Source of the DNA: an uncultured Eubacterium sp.
Lineage (GTDB): Bacteria; Bacillota; Clostridia; Lachnospirales; Lachnospiraceae
Length of the DNA stretch: 47,727 bases
Assembly: GCA_947384955.1 (NCBI GenBank)
Contig: CANDJC010000023.1
Coordinates: 1-47,727 of the forward strand
Direction: 5' to 3'
Positions within the stretch are counted from its first letter, which is position 1. The number at the start of each line of letters is the position of its first letter. The notes beneath the pieces are model-generated. The model saw only the letters and a program-made list of their open reading frames with translations, ran no database searches and had not been told where the DNA came from. Positions 26,965 through 35,861 of this stretch are shown here, one piece after another. Both the position numbers and the translations under genes were made by a program.

Positions 26965-28786
26965 ACACCTCTGCCATCTTTTTTTCCACTTCTTTTATTT
27001 CAAAATTCAAAACTCTGCTCATAGCATTTTGGGAATAAAAAATCCAGTTCTGTTTCTTTTTGATACTTTTCACAGCATGTACATAATCTTTTATCTTTCC
27101 ATCCTTAGGAATCACATATCCGGTTACGCCGTTTTTGGAATAGTCCGTAATTCCTCCGGCATCAGACGTAATAAGCGGCAGACCTTCTGACATTGCTTCC
27201 AGTGCAGCCATGCCAAGACCTTCCCGCTTTGACGGCAGGATAAATGCATCAGCTGCATGGTAATATGTTATTATCTGTCTCTGAAATCCAGTCAGAATCA
27301 CCCTGCCTTCCAGTCCTTCTTTTTGAATAAGCTTCTCATATTTCTTTTTATACTTACCCCGCCCGCAGACTATGCAGTATACTTTATCATCCTGTATTTC
27401 AGCCATCATTTCAATTATGATTTTATGATTCTTGTTTCTATTTAACTCACCTGCAGAAATCAGCACAAAAGCATCCAGCGGTATCTGGTATTGCTTTCTG
27501 ATATTCCATCTGTCTAAAAGCGCTGCCAGTCTGCAATACCCCTCCCCGATGCTCTTTCCATAGATATCATTCATAAAACCATTTAGCCGGGATAAGTCAA
27601 ATCTTCGGACACTCATGCTGGCAGCTGCCCCCATCTTTCTGCGCAGACTCCTGCTGCAGGCAAGCTTCTTGATCAGACAGGCGGCTTCCTTTTCATCCCC
27701 GCTGCATATAAAACCTGTTTTATGATGTTTAACAAGATCTGTATTTCCCCGGATATCAGAACATATAACAGGAAGTCCAGACGCCATCGCTTCCATCAGT
27801 GATGCAGGCAGACCTTCACGTTTCGATAAAAAAATGAAAATATCAGCACAGGCATAAATATCCGATATATCTGGCCGAAAACCCAGAAACCGGACATGGT
27901 TCCCTATGCCAAGATTTTCAGAAAGTTCCTTTAATCCATATTCCATGCTTCCTGTACCGCATACCATATACTGTATGTGCTCAAAAAAAGGTTCTTCCTT
28001 CAGCAAGGCCATCGCCCTGATAACAGCTGCATGATTCTTATTTTCATTCAGCTCCCCGACGGACAGTATCATCATGTCATCCGCGCGCATACCAAGCTGT
28101 GTACGTTTCGCCTGCGGTTTTGTCTTAATCATTCCGAACTTTGCCGTATCTACACCAACACCTGGAATATAAACCACTTTTTTAGCATGCAGTTTTCTTT
28201 GCGCTCTGCGATAATCCTGTCTGTTAATGGTAATCAGTATGTCTGTCATATAGCTAAGCAGCCATTCAGCCGGATAATAAAACAGCCAGTTTCTGACAGG
28301 TGCCCCGTCATAAAAATGAAATCCGTGCGCTGTATAAATGCACTTCACATGATTATGTTTCGCTGCAATTCTCCCGACGGCTCCTCCTATCGGACTATGC
28401 GCATGCACAAACGTATATCTGCTTCTGTTTTTATGGAATCGCTCATTTAACGGCTCTGCATTTCCTTTCATTACATCATCCAGCTGTCTGAACGCTCTGA
28501 AAGCCGCCTTAAAGTCAGCAGCGTTCCGCTCAAAATCTATCTGATAGCAGTCCGCATGCAGCTGTTTTAGTAAATCCAGCAGTTCTTTTATTTTTTCATC
28601 TGTACATGTACTTCCCTTATAAAAATTACATGCAACATCTGTTTCATAGCCCATCGAAATCAAAAGCCTGATATTCGGAATATTGAACTGGTCTATCATA
28701 GAAGCCACAGACGCAACTACCAAAACTTTCCCTTTGCTTTTTTTCTCCTTCCTGCCTTTCAGTCTGTTTTTTTCATATTTGTACAT
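26951..28786 (-). CDS. Family 4 glycosyltransferase with a duplicated C-terminal donor-binding domain (fusion)
   Basis: 611 residues, much longer than a GT4 enzyme (about 370-400). Residues about 20-395 form a complete GT-B enzyme: VASVASMIDQFNIPNIRLL, AHSPIGGAVGRIAA, YTAHGFHFYDG, ILSVGELNENKNHAAVIRAM, SKREGLPASLMEAMASGLP. Residues about 410-611 repeat only the C-terminal half: ISAGELNRNKNHKIII, SKREGLGMAALEAMSEGLP. The joint is near RWNIRKQYQIPLDAF, where the N-terminal Rossmann half of a second enzyme is missing. It looks like a fusion of two tandem GT4 genes by deletion. Start: GGAGG is 17 bases from the ATG at 28786, unusually far. Confidence 0.88.
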   Translation of the reverse strand: MYKYEKNRLKGRKEKKSKGKVLVVASVASMIDQFNIPNIRLLISMGYETDVACNFYKGSTCTDEKIKELLDLLKQLHADCYQIDFERNAADFKAAFRAFRQLDDVMKGNAEPLNERFHKNRSRYTFVHAHSPIGGAVGRIAAKHNHVKCIYTAHGFHFYDGAPVRNWLFYYPAEWLLSYMTDILITINRQDYRRAQRKLHAKKVVYIPGVGVDTAKFGMIKTKPQAKRTQLGMRADDMMILSVGELNENKNHAAVIRAMALLKEEPFFEHIQYMVCGTGSMEYGLKELSENLGIGNHVRFLGFRPDISDIYACADIFIFLSKREGLPASLMEAMASGLPVICSDIRGNTDLVKHHKTGFICSGDEKEAACLIKKLACSRSLRRKMGAAASMSVRRFDLSRLNGFMNDIYGKSIGEGYCRLAALLDRWNIRKQYQIPLDAFVLISAGELNRNKNHKIIIEMMAEIQDDKVYCIVCGRGKYKKKYEKLIQKEGLEGRVILTGFQRQIITYYHAADAFILPSKREGLGMAALEAMSEGLPLITSDAGGITDYSKNGVTGYVIPKDGKIKDYVHAVKSIKKKQNWIFYSQNAMSRVLNFEIKEVEKKMAEVFASI

Positions 28787-28798
28787 GATACTGCAGTC

Positions 28799-30307
28799 CT
28801 ATACCTCCTTTCCTGTCTGTACAGCCTTTCTTCTCTTACAGGCAGTCTGGATTTTCCATTCATCATTTATAAATAACATTGCACCAATAACAGTCACTCC
28901 ATTTTCCAAATAAAACCTCATGGCTTCATCAATCATCCGGCGTGTCGTTGTTCCTGTCCTGTACACTGCCAGGACTTTTCCCGTTCCTGTGAGTTCATCC
29001 CATACCGCTGCATTTTGCATAGCATTTTCAGCTATTAAAATCTCAATTCCGCATTTTTTGAGCTGTTCCATGATTTCTTCCAGACATTTCTTTTCCTGAT
29101 CACTGAACAAAAAATCTGATACTGCGCAAAACTTTGTTATTTTCTGTTTTTTACATGCAAGTCTTATACGGTATAGAAGCTGCAGCTTTTCCTTCTCCAG
29201 AACACATTCCCGGCCGGAAGGCTTTCTTTTTCCACACCATCTTTCTTTTCTTTTGAAAGAAATACTTCCATATAACGGAAACAGATAGCGCTCTCTTAGT
29301 TCCGTATCACTTTTAACTGTATCCTGATACAGATACCATCCCATAAAAGCACAGCTGTATAGAAAAGCACCGGCAGCCAGTCCTAAAATCAGATATTTTA
29401 TATTTAATCCAGCTCTTCCTTCTATTAAAACTGCATCCTCTTCCAGTTCTTCATTCCCAGCCTGTATTCCTGTTTCATTCTGATATACTGCCAGCTGCTC
29501 CTGGCTGAAAGCATCCGTGGCTGCGTTTAAATTTCCTTTATAAGCAGACAAAAGAGTTCTCTTATTTTGCTGCTGTTCCAGCAGCCCGAAATCTGTATAT
29601 TCACTCTCTTCAATACTTATCAGTGAAAGCCTGTGATTTCCCGTTTCATTCTTTATAGTGCTGTATTGCGCCCTTATCACATTCTGTATATCCTCTGCCA
29701 GCTGCTTTGTCATTTCCGCATCCCTGCCTGTCACTTCGACGCAAAAAAGCGCTTCTTCCTGCAAATTGCCTTCCTCTCTGCTGTTGACTGTAATCTGCCA
29801 CGGAGAATTAAAGTTTTTCTGATAAGCGGTTATTAATTCTGCAAGAAAGTTTTTCTCCATGTCCCAGTTTTTGTAATAGGACTCTTTTAGTTTATCTGCC
29901 GCACCGCCATTTACCACAAAGTTTAAATAATTTTCTGTTATTTTCCAGATATTCTGCCTGCTGGCATTCTCAATGCTATAAAGAATCACTGCTTTATTTC
30001 TATGATAAGGGTCTGTCTGCATCAGCATTGAATGTTCCAAATACTCCTGAAGTTCTCTTGTATCTTTTTCTACTTCCAGCGCATATGCAATATCCTCCTG
30101 TTCTTTTTCTGTCAGCTCTTCAGACTTTGTCTCTTCTGATTTTGCTGCATTCGCTCTGTCCCTGATTATACCTAATCCGCTAAAAATCACGGCTGCTGCA
30201 ATTGCACAGATAAAAATCTGTTTCCACTGCATGCAGAGCTTTCGTATCAAATCCGCCAAATCTATTTCAATATCTTCTGTCCTTTTCCAAGAATCCTGCC
30301 CATCCAT
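28799..30307 (-). CDS. Wzz/CpsC-like polysaccharide chain-length protein with a kinase-like C-terminal domain lacking Walker A
   Basis: About 502 residues from the ATG at 30307 (AAAGGAAATATGCTGGA upstream); the frame is open 35 codons further. IEIDLADLIRKLCMQWKQIF then a membrane helix, a long external helical region (about 80-330), a second helix (LNIKYLILGLAAGAFLYSCA), and a cytoplasmic tail of about 150 residues arranged like the ATPase domain of CpsD-type tyrosine kinases. No GxxGxGKT is present, so the tail should not bind ATP in the usual way. First gene of the glycan operon after the XRE regulator; it would set chain length with the Wzy-like protein. Confidence 0.8.
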   Translation of the reverse strand: MDGQDSWKRTEDIEIDLADLIRKLCMQWKQIFICAIAAAVIFSGLGIIRDRANAAKSEETKSEELTEKEQEDIAYALEVEKDTRELQEYLEHSMLMQTDPYHRNKAVILYSIENASRQNIWKITENYLNFVVNGGAADKLKESYYKNWDMEKNFLAELITAYQKNFNSPWQITVNSREEGNLQEEALFCVEVTGRDAEMTKQLAEDIQNVIRAQYSTIKNETGNHRLSLISIEESEYTDFGLLEQQQNKRTLLSAYKGNLNAATDAFSQEQLAVYQNETGIQAGNEELEEDAVLIEGRAGLNIKYLILGLAAGAFLYSCAFMGWYLYQDTVKSDTELRERYLFPLYGSISFKRKERWCGKRKPSGRECVLEKEKLQLLYRIRLACKKQKITKFCAVSDFLFSDQEKKCLEEIMEQLKKCGIEILIAENAMQNAAVWDELTGTGKVLAVYRTGTTTRRMIDEAMRFYLENGVTVIGAMLFINDEWKIQTACKRRKAVQTGKEV

Positions 30308-30439
30308 TCCAGCATATTTCCTTTCATCCAGCCCTTTTCTTACTAAAAATTCATTTCTCACATTTCCACAAGCCTTGCTGCACCTGACAGTATCAGTAAA
30401 TTTTAAAAGCACTCAGCAGAAAATCTGCCCTGCATCATT

Positions 30440-30503
30440 TCATTCAGGCCGCTCATTCAAATCCCTTCATTCAAGTCTCTTCATTCAAGCCTCATTCATA
30501 ATC
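30440..30503. repeat. 14-bp tandem repeats over the XRE gene end
   Basis: Five units beginning TCATTCA (30440, 30453, 30467, 30481, 30492), most 13-14 bp long, for example TCATTCAAGTCTCT. The last two cover the stop codon of the XRE regulator gene. The array separates it from the Wzz-like gene. Confidence 0.7.
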
Positions 30504-30883
30504 TCAGCCACCGACTTCATAATCTTCACATACATCGCATAGCTGTCTGCTTTCACCCCGTCCGCATCACGCCCCGCTTTCTCATCTTCCCGCTTCTTTC
30601 CGCCTCTGTCTTTTTCCTTTTTTCCATCCGGCAGATTCCACATAGCAAGCACCGCATCCGACGGATTCGCCACGCCCCAGAGCAGCTCGTCCGCCCCGGC
30701 ATCTAACGCCGTGCAGATATTTGCAAATGTTTCCATGCTCATAATCCGCGTCCCGCGCTCGATATGTCCTAAAAATGACATGCTGATGCCGCACCGCTTT
30801 GCCAGCTCATCCTGGGACCAGCCTTTTGCTTTCCTGACCTGGCGGATTCTCATTCCCATTTTTCCGTAATCCAGTTCCCGCAT
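30485..30883 (-). CDS. XRE family helix-turn-helix transcriptional regulator
   Basis: 132 residues. HTH at about 10-65: RIRQVRKAKGWSQDELAKRC then GISMSFLGHIERGTRIMSME. The rest is a charged, probably disordered linker (KKEKDRGGKKREDEKAGRD) and a C-terminal helix. ATG at 30883 has AGGAGGAGAGT before it. It lies directly upstream of, and on the same strand as, the glycan operon, and downstream of a 565-base region with palindromes, so control of the locus is plausible but not shown. Confidence 0.9.
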   Translation of the reverse strand: MRELDYGKMGMRIRQVRKAKGWSQDELAKRCGISMSFLGHIERGTRIMSMETFANICTALDAGADELLWGVANPSDAVLAMWNLPDGKKEKDRGGKKREDEKAGRDADGVKADSYAMYVKIMKSVAEIMNEA

Positions 30884-31012
30884 ACTCTCCTCCTGTTTAC
30901 TCCCTGACCCGTACAGCAGCAGACTGCCTTCCAGTCACATTCGCTGTCTGCAGACCGAAAGTCTTATCTAAACCAGATTCATTTTAATCTCTGTTTGAAT
31001 CACATTTGTTTT

Positions 31013-31041
31013 GCATAACATTTTATAGTAAATTGTTATGC
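31013..31041. promoter_or_regulatory. Palindromic site, copy A of a repeated motif
   Basis: GCATAACA at 31013-31020 pairs with TGTTATGC at 31034-31041. The inner 21 bases (31017-31037), read on the minus strand, match 20 of 21 bases of the site at 31312-31332. It is 130 bases upstream of the XRE start. A protein-binding site is more likely than a terminator. Confidence 0.5.
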
Positions 31042-31298
31042 TTTTATCCCTGTCCGAAAACTGGAAATCCCTTTATTTATGCATGTTTTGGGAAATACAA
31101 ATGAAAAATGTGCAGCCCCGCTTTCCCTGCAGACTGCACACATAAATTCTTTTTCATATATTTGAAATTTCATGCGAATTTAAAGATTTTTATGAAATAT
31201 AGACAAAAAACGACACTAAAAAGATAGAAAAAAAGAATAAAACTGGAAATATAAACAATTTTTTCTTTAGGCTTGCAAAAATATAAAAGTTGATATAG

Positions 31299-31345
31299 AA
31301 TACTTAAAGACAACATTTTACTATAAAATGTTGTCTTTAAGTATT
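31299..31345. promoter_or_regulatory. Perfect 22-bp hairpin, copy B of the repeated motif
   Basis: 31299-31320 and 31324-31345 are perfect inverted copies around a three-base loop, core ACATTTTA/TAAAATGT. It lies 104 bases past the TPR gene stop on the minus strand and is followed by an AT-rich but not purely T stretch, so it could be that operon's terminator. The near-identical core at 31017-31037 argues for an operator. The remaining sequence of the 30884-31448 gap is AT-rich and shows no gene. Confidence 0.6.
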
Positions 31346-31448
31346 AAAACTTCGGTTTACTAATTTTTGATTCTATGCTATACAGCTTATACTTCCATAA
31401 CCAAATTACAATATATAGTTCTGATTTTCACAAAAATATGTTAGAATC

Positions 31449-33269
31449 TTAAAAGTTGTAATTTTGTTTCAATTTCTCTGCTTCCTTTTTCTTTCCCTGC
31501 TTTTGATATAAATTCAGCAGTGCATCAAAATCGGCCTGGGTTACCGGATGTTTTTTCCCCAGCACCTTTGCTCTTATGGCAAGCGCTTTATCAAACAAAG
31601 CTTCTGCCTCGGCATAATCTCCCCAATTCCTGTACAGATACGCCAGATTACTATAGCAGCGTGCTGTATCAGGATGATTTCTTCCAAACGCCTTTTTATA
31701 AATATCGATTGCTTTTCGATACAATTCTTCTGCTTCCTGATAATTTTTCTGAAGTTCATTTAAATGCGCAAGATTATTATAAATAGCTGCCAGATCAGGA
31801 TGTTTTTCTCCCAGCACTCTTTTTTTTATATTTAACGCTTTCTGATACAGCTTCTTCGCATCTTCCCTCTTTCCCTGAGCCATATATAAAACAGCAAGAC
31901 TATGATAACTGTCTGCCACCCTTGCATGCCCGTCACCCAGTATCCGTTCTTCTATCAGCAGTGTCTTTTGCAGCAGTTTTTCTGCTTCCTGAAATCTCCC
32001 CTGCAAATCATATAAATTCGCCAGATTACGGTAAGCAGCCGCTGTATCCAGATGGTTTTGACCCAGAATCCTTTCCCTGACAGCAATCGCTTTTTGAAAG
32101 AATGCTTCCGCCTTCCGATACTCTCCCCGGGCTTCATAGGTACATGCTAAATTATTATAGCAGTCTGCTGTATTTAAATGATTTTCACTCAGAGTCTTCC
32201 GATTAACTGCCAGAGCTTTTTGGTACATTTCCTCTGCCTTTTGATATCTGCCCTGTACATGATAAAAATTACCAAGTCCTTTATAACATTCTGCCGTATC
32301 CGGATGATTTTCTCCCTGTACCCTTTTTTGAATATCCAAAGCCTTCCGATACAGTTTTTCCGCTTTATCATACTTTCCCTGTATCCGGTATATTACAGCA
32401 AGATGATAATAATTATCCGCCGTCACAGGATGCTCTTTCCCGTTAACTTTTTCCCGGACATCCAGTGCTTTTTGAAAAAATCCTTCTGCTTCACGGTATC
32501 TCCCCAGTTCCTGACAGGTCTGTGCCAGCTTACCATGTATTTCTGCCAGCTCAGGGTGCTGCGGCCCTAGTATTTTCTCCCGTATTTTCCCTGCTTTTAG
32601 CAGCAGCCTCTCACTCTCATGAAACTGCATCCTCCCGTACGCATCTTCAGCCCGTTCCTCCAGTTTATAAGATTCCTCCAGTTTCAGACGGGCCTCCTGT
32701 TCCAGACATGACCCCTGTTCCAGACGGGCCTCTCGTTCCAGACATGCCTCCTGTTCTGGTTCTTCGGTCTGTTCCGGTTCTTCGGTCTGTCCTGGTTCTT
32801 CGGTCTGCCCTGTACCATCCTGCGGCTCCCGTTTCCTGTCTTCCAGCACTTCATCATTTTGAAACAAAATCCGGATTTTGATAAAGGAATAAAAATCATA
32901 CGCCCCGGATGCCAGCATATCATCCCCATAAGGCGTAGTCATAAAAATCATATTCTTTTCCAGCCCCGCTATCATGTCCCTGCTGAAATTCAGCCGCTTC
33001 AAGTCTTCATCCGTCTGTATGGCAAACTGAAAATTTGCTACAAAAAAAGTCTGAATCTGAGGCAGGGAGGCTGTCCATAACTCCAGTTCACGGAAGGAAT
33101 AAGCTCCCGGATGAAATTTATAGTCATATATCCCCGCATTTCCTTTCCGGTAAACTTCCATAATTTCCTTTTGCACGGTTTCATCAGCTACCGCTAAATA
33201 CAGGCCCTGTTCTGATTTATTGATAATCCATCCTAATGTCTGATACCCGTCCTGATGATACCCGCTCAT
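31449..33269 (-). CDS. TPR protein (kinesin-light-chain-type repeats) partnered with an NTPase
   Basis: 606 residues. N-terminal domain of about 140 residues with no family I can name firmly; its segment LKRLNFSRDMIAGLEKNMIF recalls a domain that precedes TPRs in other NTPase/TPR conflict proteins. Then a low-complexity linker at about 152-190 (EQTEEP units), followed by about eight TPRs with a 42-residue period (YQKALAVNRKTLSENHLNTA type). Such repeats bind peptides or proteins. ATGA overlap with the NTPase gene indicates coupled translation and probably a joint complex, with the TPR array as sensor or scaffold. Confidence 0.88.
   Translation of the reverse strand: MSGYHQDGYQTLGWIINKSEQGLYLAVADETVQKEIMEVYRKGNAGIYDYKFHPGAYSFRELELWTASLPQIQTFFVANFQFAIQTDEDLKRLNFSRDMIAGLEKNMIFMTTPYGDDMLASGAYDFYSFIKIRILFQNDEVLEDRKREPQDGTGQTEEPGQTEEPEQTEEPEQEACLEREARLEQGSCLEQEARLKLEESYKLEERAEDAYGRMQFHESERLLLKAGKIREKILGPQHPELAEIHGKLAQTCQELGRYREAEGFFQKALDVREKVNGKEHPVTADNYYHLAVIYRIQGKYDKAEKLYRKALDIQKRVQGENHPDTAECYKGLGNFYHVQGRYQKAEEMYQKALAVNRKTLSENHLNTADCYNNLACTYEARGEYRKAEAFFQKAIAVRERILGQNHLDTAAAYRNLANLYDLQGRFQEAEKLLQKTLLIEERILGDGHARVADSYHSLAVLYMAQGKREDAKKLYQKALNIKKRVLGEKHPDLAAIYNNLAHLNELQKNYQEAEELYRKAIDIYKKAFGRNHPDTARCYSNLAYLYRNWGDYAEAEALFDKALAIRAKVLGKKHPVTQADFDALLNLYQKQGKKKEAEKLKQNYNF
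32680..32811. repeat. 18-bp in-frame minisatellites in the TPR gene linker
   Basis: Two neighbouring arrays of 18-bp units: three units starting GGTTCTTCGGTCTG at 32758, 32776 and 32794, and about three to four units of the form CCTGTTCCAGACATGACC between 32680 and 32749. Unit length is a multiple of three, so gain or loss changes linker length without shifting frame. Confidence 0.75.
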
Positions 33270-34561
33270 ACTAATCCGGCTCCCGTCAGAAATTCCGCCA
33301 CCAGCGGATGCACATTATGCCACCGCTTTCCGTTGTACTCTAATACGACGGAAGCCTGCAGCATTTTCAGCAGTGTCTGTTTATCTTCTATCATTTCTTT
33401 GTTTCCGCGGAAAATATGGATTAAAAAATCATAATCCTTTCTCTCAATCCGCCTTGTTAAGGAAGTCTTCAATTCTTCTAATGCCCGCTTCGCATCCTCC
33501 ATAGATACGGAATTGCTTTCTCTGCGTTCTGCACGCTTTGCAGCCGCATTCACCGCACAAAATAAATCTCTTAAGGAGCCTCCGGTATACTGAATCAGCC
33601 TTTCCAGTACATCTGCTTCAAACAGCTGCAAATCTGCCCGTTTTTTTACAATTTCCTTAATTACACGGATACCGTCCGCAAACGGCTGCCCGTCGATTGT
33701 TTCGATTTTAATCATCGGCAGCGTCTTTGTAATAAAATAACCTTCCATGGCTGAAAATCTTGCGTCGTAAGAAAGCCCTATCGGAAACGTATAAATAACC
33801 GGAAAAGGCATGCCCGAAAGAACCGCCGCATAATTATAAAAAACTTTCCATGCATCTTCCGGGTTCAGTTTATCTAAATCTTCAAAAATCAGAATCGGCT
33901 GCTTCCCCGTCTTCCAGCGTATTTCTCCCGATATCCGGACCAGCATGCCAATCCATTCACTGGAATGCTGGCTGATTTTTTTGCGGTATTCTTTTCTCGT
34001 TTCTTCGTTATATTTTAAATCTGTTTTTAATTTTACAAACAGTTTTAACAGATTTGCGAATATCCCAGGTGTATCTGCAGACATTCCCGCTTCCATGGAC
34101 AGAGCCTTCAGCTCCTTTGATTCGACTGTCTGTGTACCTTCGCACCAGAAATCTGCAATATCCGTTATCACCGTCTGATTCAGCTCACACCCCGCCTGTT
34201 TTGCTGTTTCCAGCAGTGCTTCTCCCATCAGGATAAACAAATCGGAATACACAATATTAAATAAATCCAGGTCTTTGCTGCAGGAAACCGTCTTTACCTG
34301 ATATCCGTCAGCCAGAAACTTTTCACTCAGCCGGTTCAGCTCTGTACTCTTTCCGCATCCCCTGTGGCCCAGCAGCAGAAACGCGCAGCCCTCCTCCGCT
34401 TCCCTGCACATATCATAAATATCTTCCATCGGAGAACTGTATTTATCTCCCACACGGTACTCCATCGTATCGCTGCAGTAAAATTCCTGCATCTGTTCTA
34501 TTTTCAAAGGCGCCGGCGAGAATGCATTCATCATTTCGGATACCCGGTCCGCATATTTCAT
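33266..34561 (-). CDS. P-loop NTPase (AAA/STAND-like)
   Basis: 431 residues. Walker A LLLGHRGCGKSTELNRL, Walker B PILIFEDLDKLNPED, and a winged-helix-like C-terminal part (LQASVVLEYNGKRWHNVHPL). The insertion after Walker A is helical. It resembles NTPases that pair with separate TPR proteins; whether AAA or STAND is not decidable by eye. It overlaps the GntR gene upstream and the TPR gene downstream by four bases each. RBS GGAGGAATGATTT. Likely a nucleotide-driven switch in a two-protein sensing system, possibly defence. Confidence 0.87.
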   Translation of the reverse strand: MKYADRVSEMMNAFSPAPLKIEQMQEFYCSDTMEYRVGDKYSSPMEDIYDMCREAEEGCAFLLLGHRGCGKSTELNRLSEKFLADGYQVKTVSCSKDLDLFNIVYSDLFILMGEALLETAKQAGCELNQTVITDIADFWCEGTQTVESKELKALSMEAGMSADTPGIFANLLKLFVKLKTDLKYNEETRKEYRKKISQHSSEWIGMLVRISGEIRWKTGKQPILIFEDLDKLNPEDAWKVFYNYAAVLSGMPFPVIYTFPIGLSYDARFSAMEGYFITKTLPMIKIETIDGQPFADGIRVIKEIVKKRADLQLFEADVLERLIQYTGGSLRDLFCAVNAAAKRAERRESNSVSMEDAKRALEELKTSLTRRIERKDYDFLIHIFRGNKEMIEDKQTLLKMLQASVVLEYNGKRWHNVHPLVAEFLTGAGLV

Positions 34562-35343
34562 AAATCATTCCTCCTGTCGGGATTACTCTTTTCACTATTC
34601 TGCTCTTTCTGCATCTTTTCCTGGCCCCTCTCCGGGTCTTTCTGCATCATTTTATCCAGCTGGTCCTGCACAATCCGAAAATGCTTGTCAAACGCCTTCA
34701 TCGCCGCCTGCAAATCTTTTTCCATCAGCGCATTGTATATCGCCCAGTGAGAACGCCGCAGCAGTTCCGCACGCATCCGGTTCATCAGTATTTTTGTACG
34801 GAAATTTTCAATAAACTGATCCATCAGGCTGTAAAGCATGGAATTATACAAAATCAGCATCCGGTTATGAGAAGCGCTTACCAGCATGTGATGAAATTCC
34901 ACGTCCAGCTTTGCACTCTCCTTTGAGCTCATCGGCTGGTCCATTTTCAGCAGAATCTGACGCATTTTTTCCAGTTCCTCCGGGCATGCCTCCTCAATAG
35001 CCAGACGGACTGCCGCATATTCGTAGCCTATGCGGATATGAAAGATTTCCGAATAGTCAATTTCCATCAGCGCCATAACCATATTTACAGATTTCAGCAT
35101 ATATTCCATCGGGTCGCACCGGACGTAATTGCCGCTCCCCTGCATACATTCAATCAGTCCTGTAATCTCCAGCATATGCATCACTTCCCGGATAGAATTG
35201 CGGCTGACACCGAGCTTTTCTGCAATCTCTCTTTCCGTCGGTATTTTATCGTTTAACTTTAACTGCCTGGACATAATCTGTTCGGAGAAATAGTCGAATA
35301 CATATTCATAAGTTTTTTTTCCATTTAATTTCGAATTATCCAT
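34558..35343 (-). CDS. GntR family transcriptional regulator, FadR/FCD subfamily
   Basis: About 261 residues from the ATG at 35343. N-terminal winged helix (IPTEREIAEKLGVSRNSIRE, VMHMLEITGLIECMQGSGNY), then an all-helical FCD ligand domain with metal-site-type histidines (EFHHMLVSASHN and later H residues). The charged C-terminal tail of about 30 residues is not part of the family core. The family senses small organic acids. Stop overlaps the NTPase start (ATGA), so the regulator heads that operon. It could also regulate the lactate operon 5 kb away, whose operators have a FadR-type core, but that is a guess. Confidence 0.9.
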   Translation of the reverse strand: MDNSKLNGKKTYEYVFDYFSEQIMSRQLKLNDKIPTEREIAEKLGVSRNSIREVMHMLEITGLIECMQGSGNYVRCDPMEYMLKSVNMVMALMEIDYSEIFHIRIGYEYAAVRLAIEEACPEELEKMRQILLKMDQPMSSKESAKLDVEFHHMLVSASHNRMLILYNSMLYSLMDQFIENFRTKILMNRMRAELLRRSHWAIYNALMEKDLQAAMKAFDKHFRIVQDQLDKMMQKDPERGQEKMQKEQNSEKSNPDRRNDL

Positions 35344-35455
35344 GTTTTTATCACTTTCTGCTGCCTGAAACAGCCGCAATATGCTGTAAGGGCTGTCTGT
35401 TATGCAATGACGCATATGTACAGCAGAAAAGCAGCTTCCGCTGGACAATATAGTT

Positions 35456-35484
35456 ATTTTAGTACAATGCGGGAGGTTTTGCAA
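35456..35484 (-). promoter_or_regulatory. Promoter of the GntR-NTPase-TPR operon
   Basis: Minus strand TTGCAA (35479-35484), 17 bases, TAAAAT (35456-35461). The -10 overlaps TTGTACTAA, a GT/AC core of the kind FadR-type GntR proteins bind, so self-repression is possible. The leader to the ATG at 35343 is about 105 bases. The rest of 35485-35666 holds no gene I can support. Confidence 0.55.
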
Positions 35485-35666
35485 GAATTAATGGGGATAA
35501 TTGCTGAAGGAGGGGATATGGATGGTTCTGCCAGAAATGCTTTTGCGGGAACTTTCTCCCTTGTCATCGCAGGTTTGCCGCAATTTCGAATGATGAAACA
35601 ATTTCTCTCATAAATCACAATGTTTCTAACCTTTTATCCAAACCTGCATACAGCAAATGGAGCATG

Positions 35667-35861
35667 TCATCTCAAATTAGGCGATGCCTGAGCCCGGCTA
35701 TCATGTTCTCCAATATTATATAACGGCGTTGTAACCAGCCACTGCATAGGAGCTTCTGTCAGTAAATTCTCTTTTTTTATCTGATGTCCCTCAATATATT
35801 CATGTAATTTCACTGCATAGTCATATATCTTTTGAATACGCTGCTGATCTGAATATTTCAT
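35667..35861 (-). pseudogene. HepT-like toxin remnant (DUF86)
   Basis: The first 51 residues (SDQQRIQKIYDYAVKLHEYI, QWLVTTPLYNIGEH) match the start of HepT-type HEPN RNases. After YNIGEH the frame is lost, and in the next frame the family's IAGLRHRL block follows almost at once at about 35681-35701, ending in a stop. About 15-20 residues between them are missing. A small out-of-frame deletion has therefore removed the RNase core, so the toxin is dead. Confidence 0.75.

Noticed and set aside
34558-35343. Calling the GntR gene the lactate operon repressor
   Set aside because: It is 12 kb from the lactate promoter, heads a different operon, and its own promoter lacks the ATTGGGTNACCCAAT palindrome.
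35407-35613. Plus-strand 68-codon ORF above the GntR gene
   Set aside because: Covers the GntR promoter region on the opposite strand, with no RBS and no recognisable similarity.
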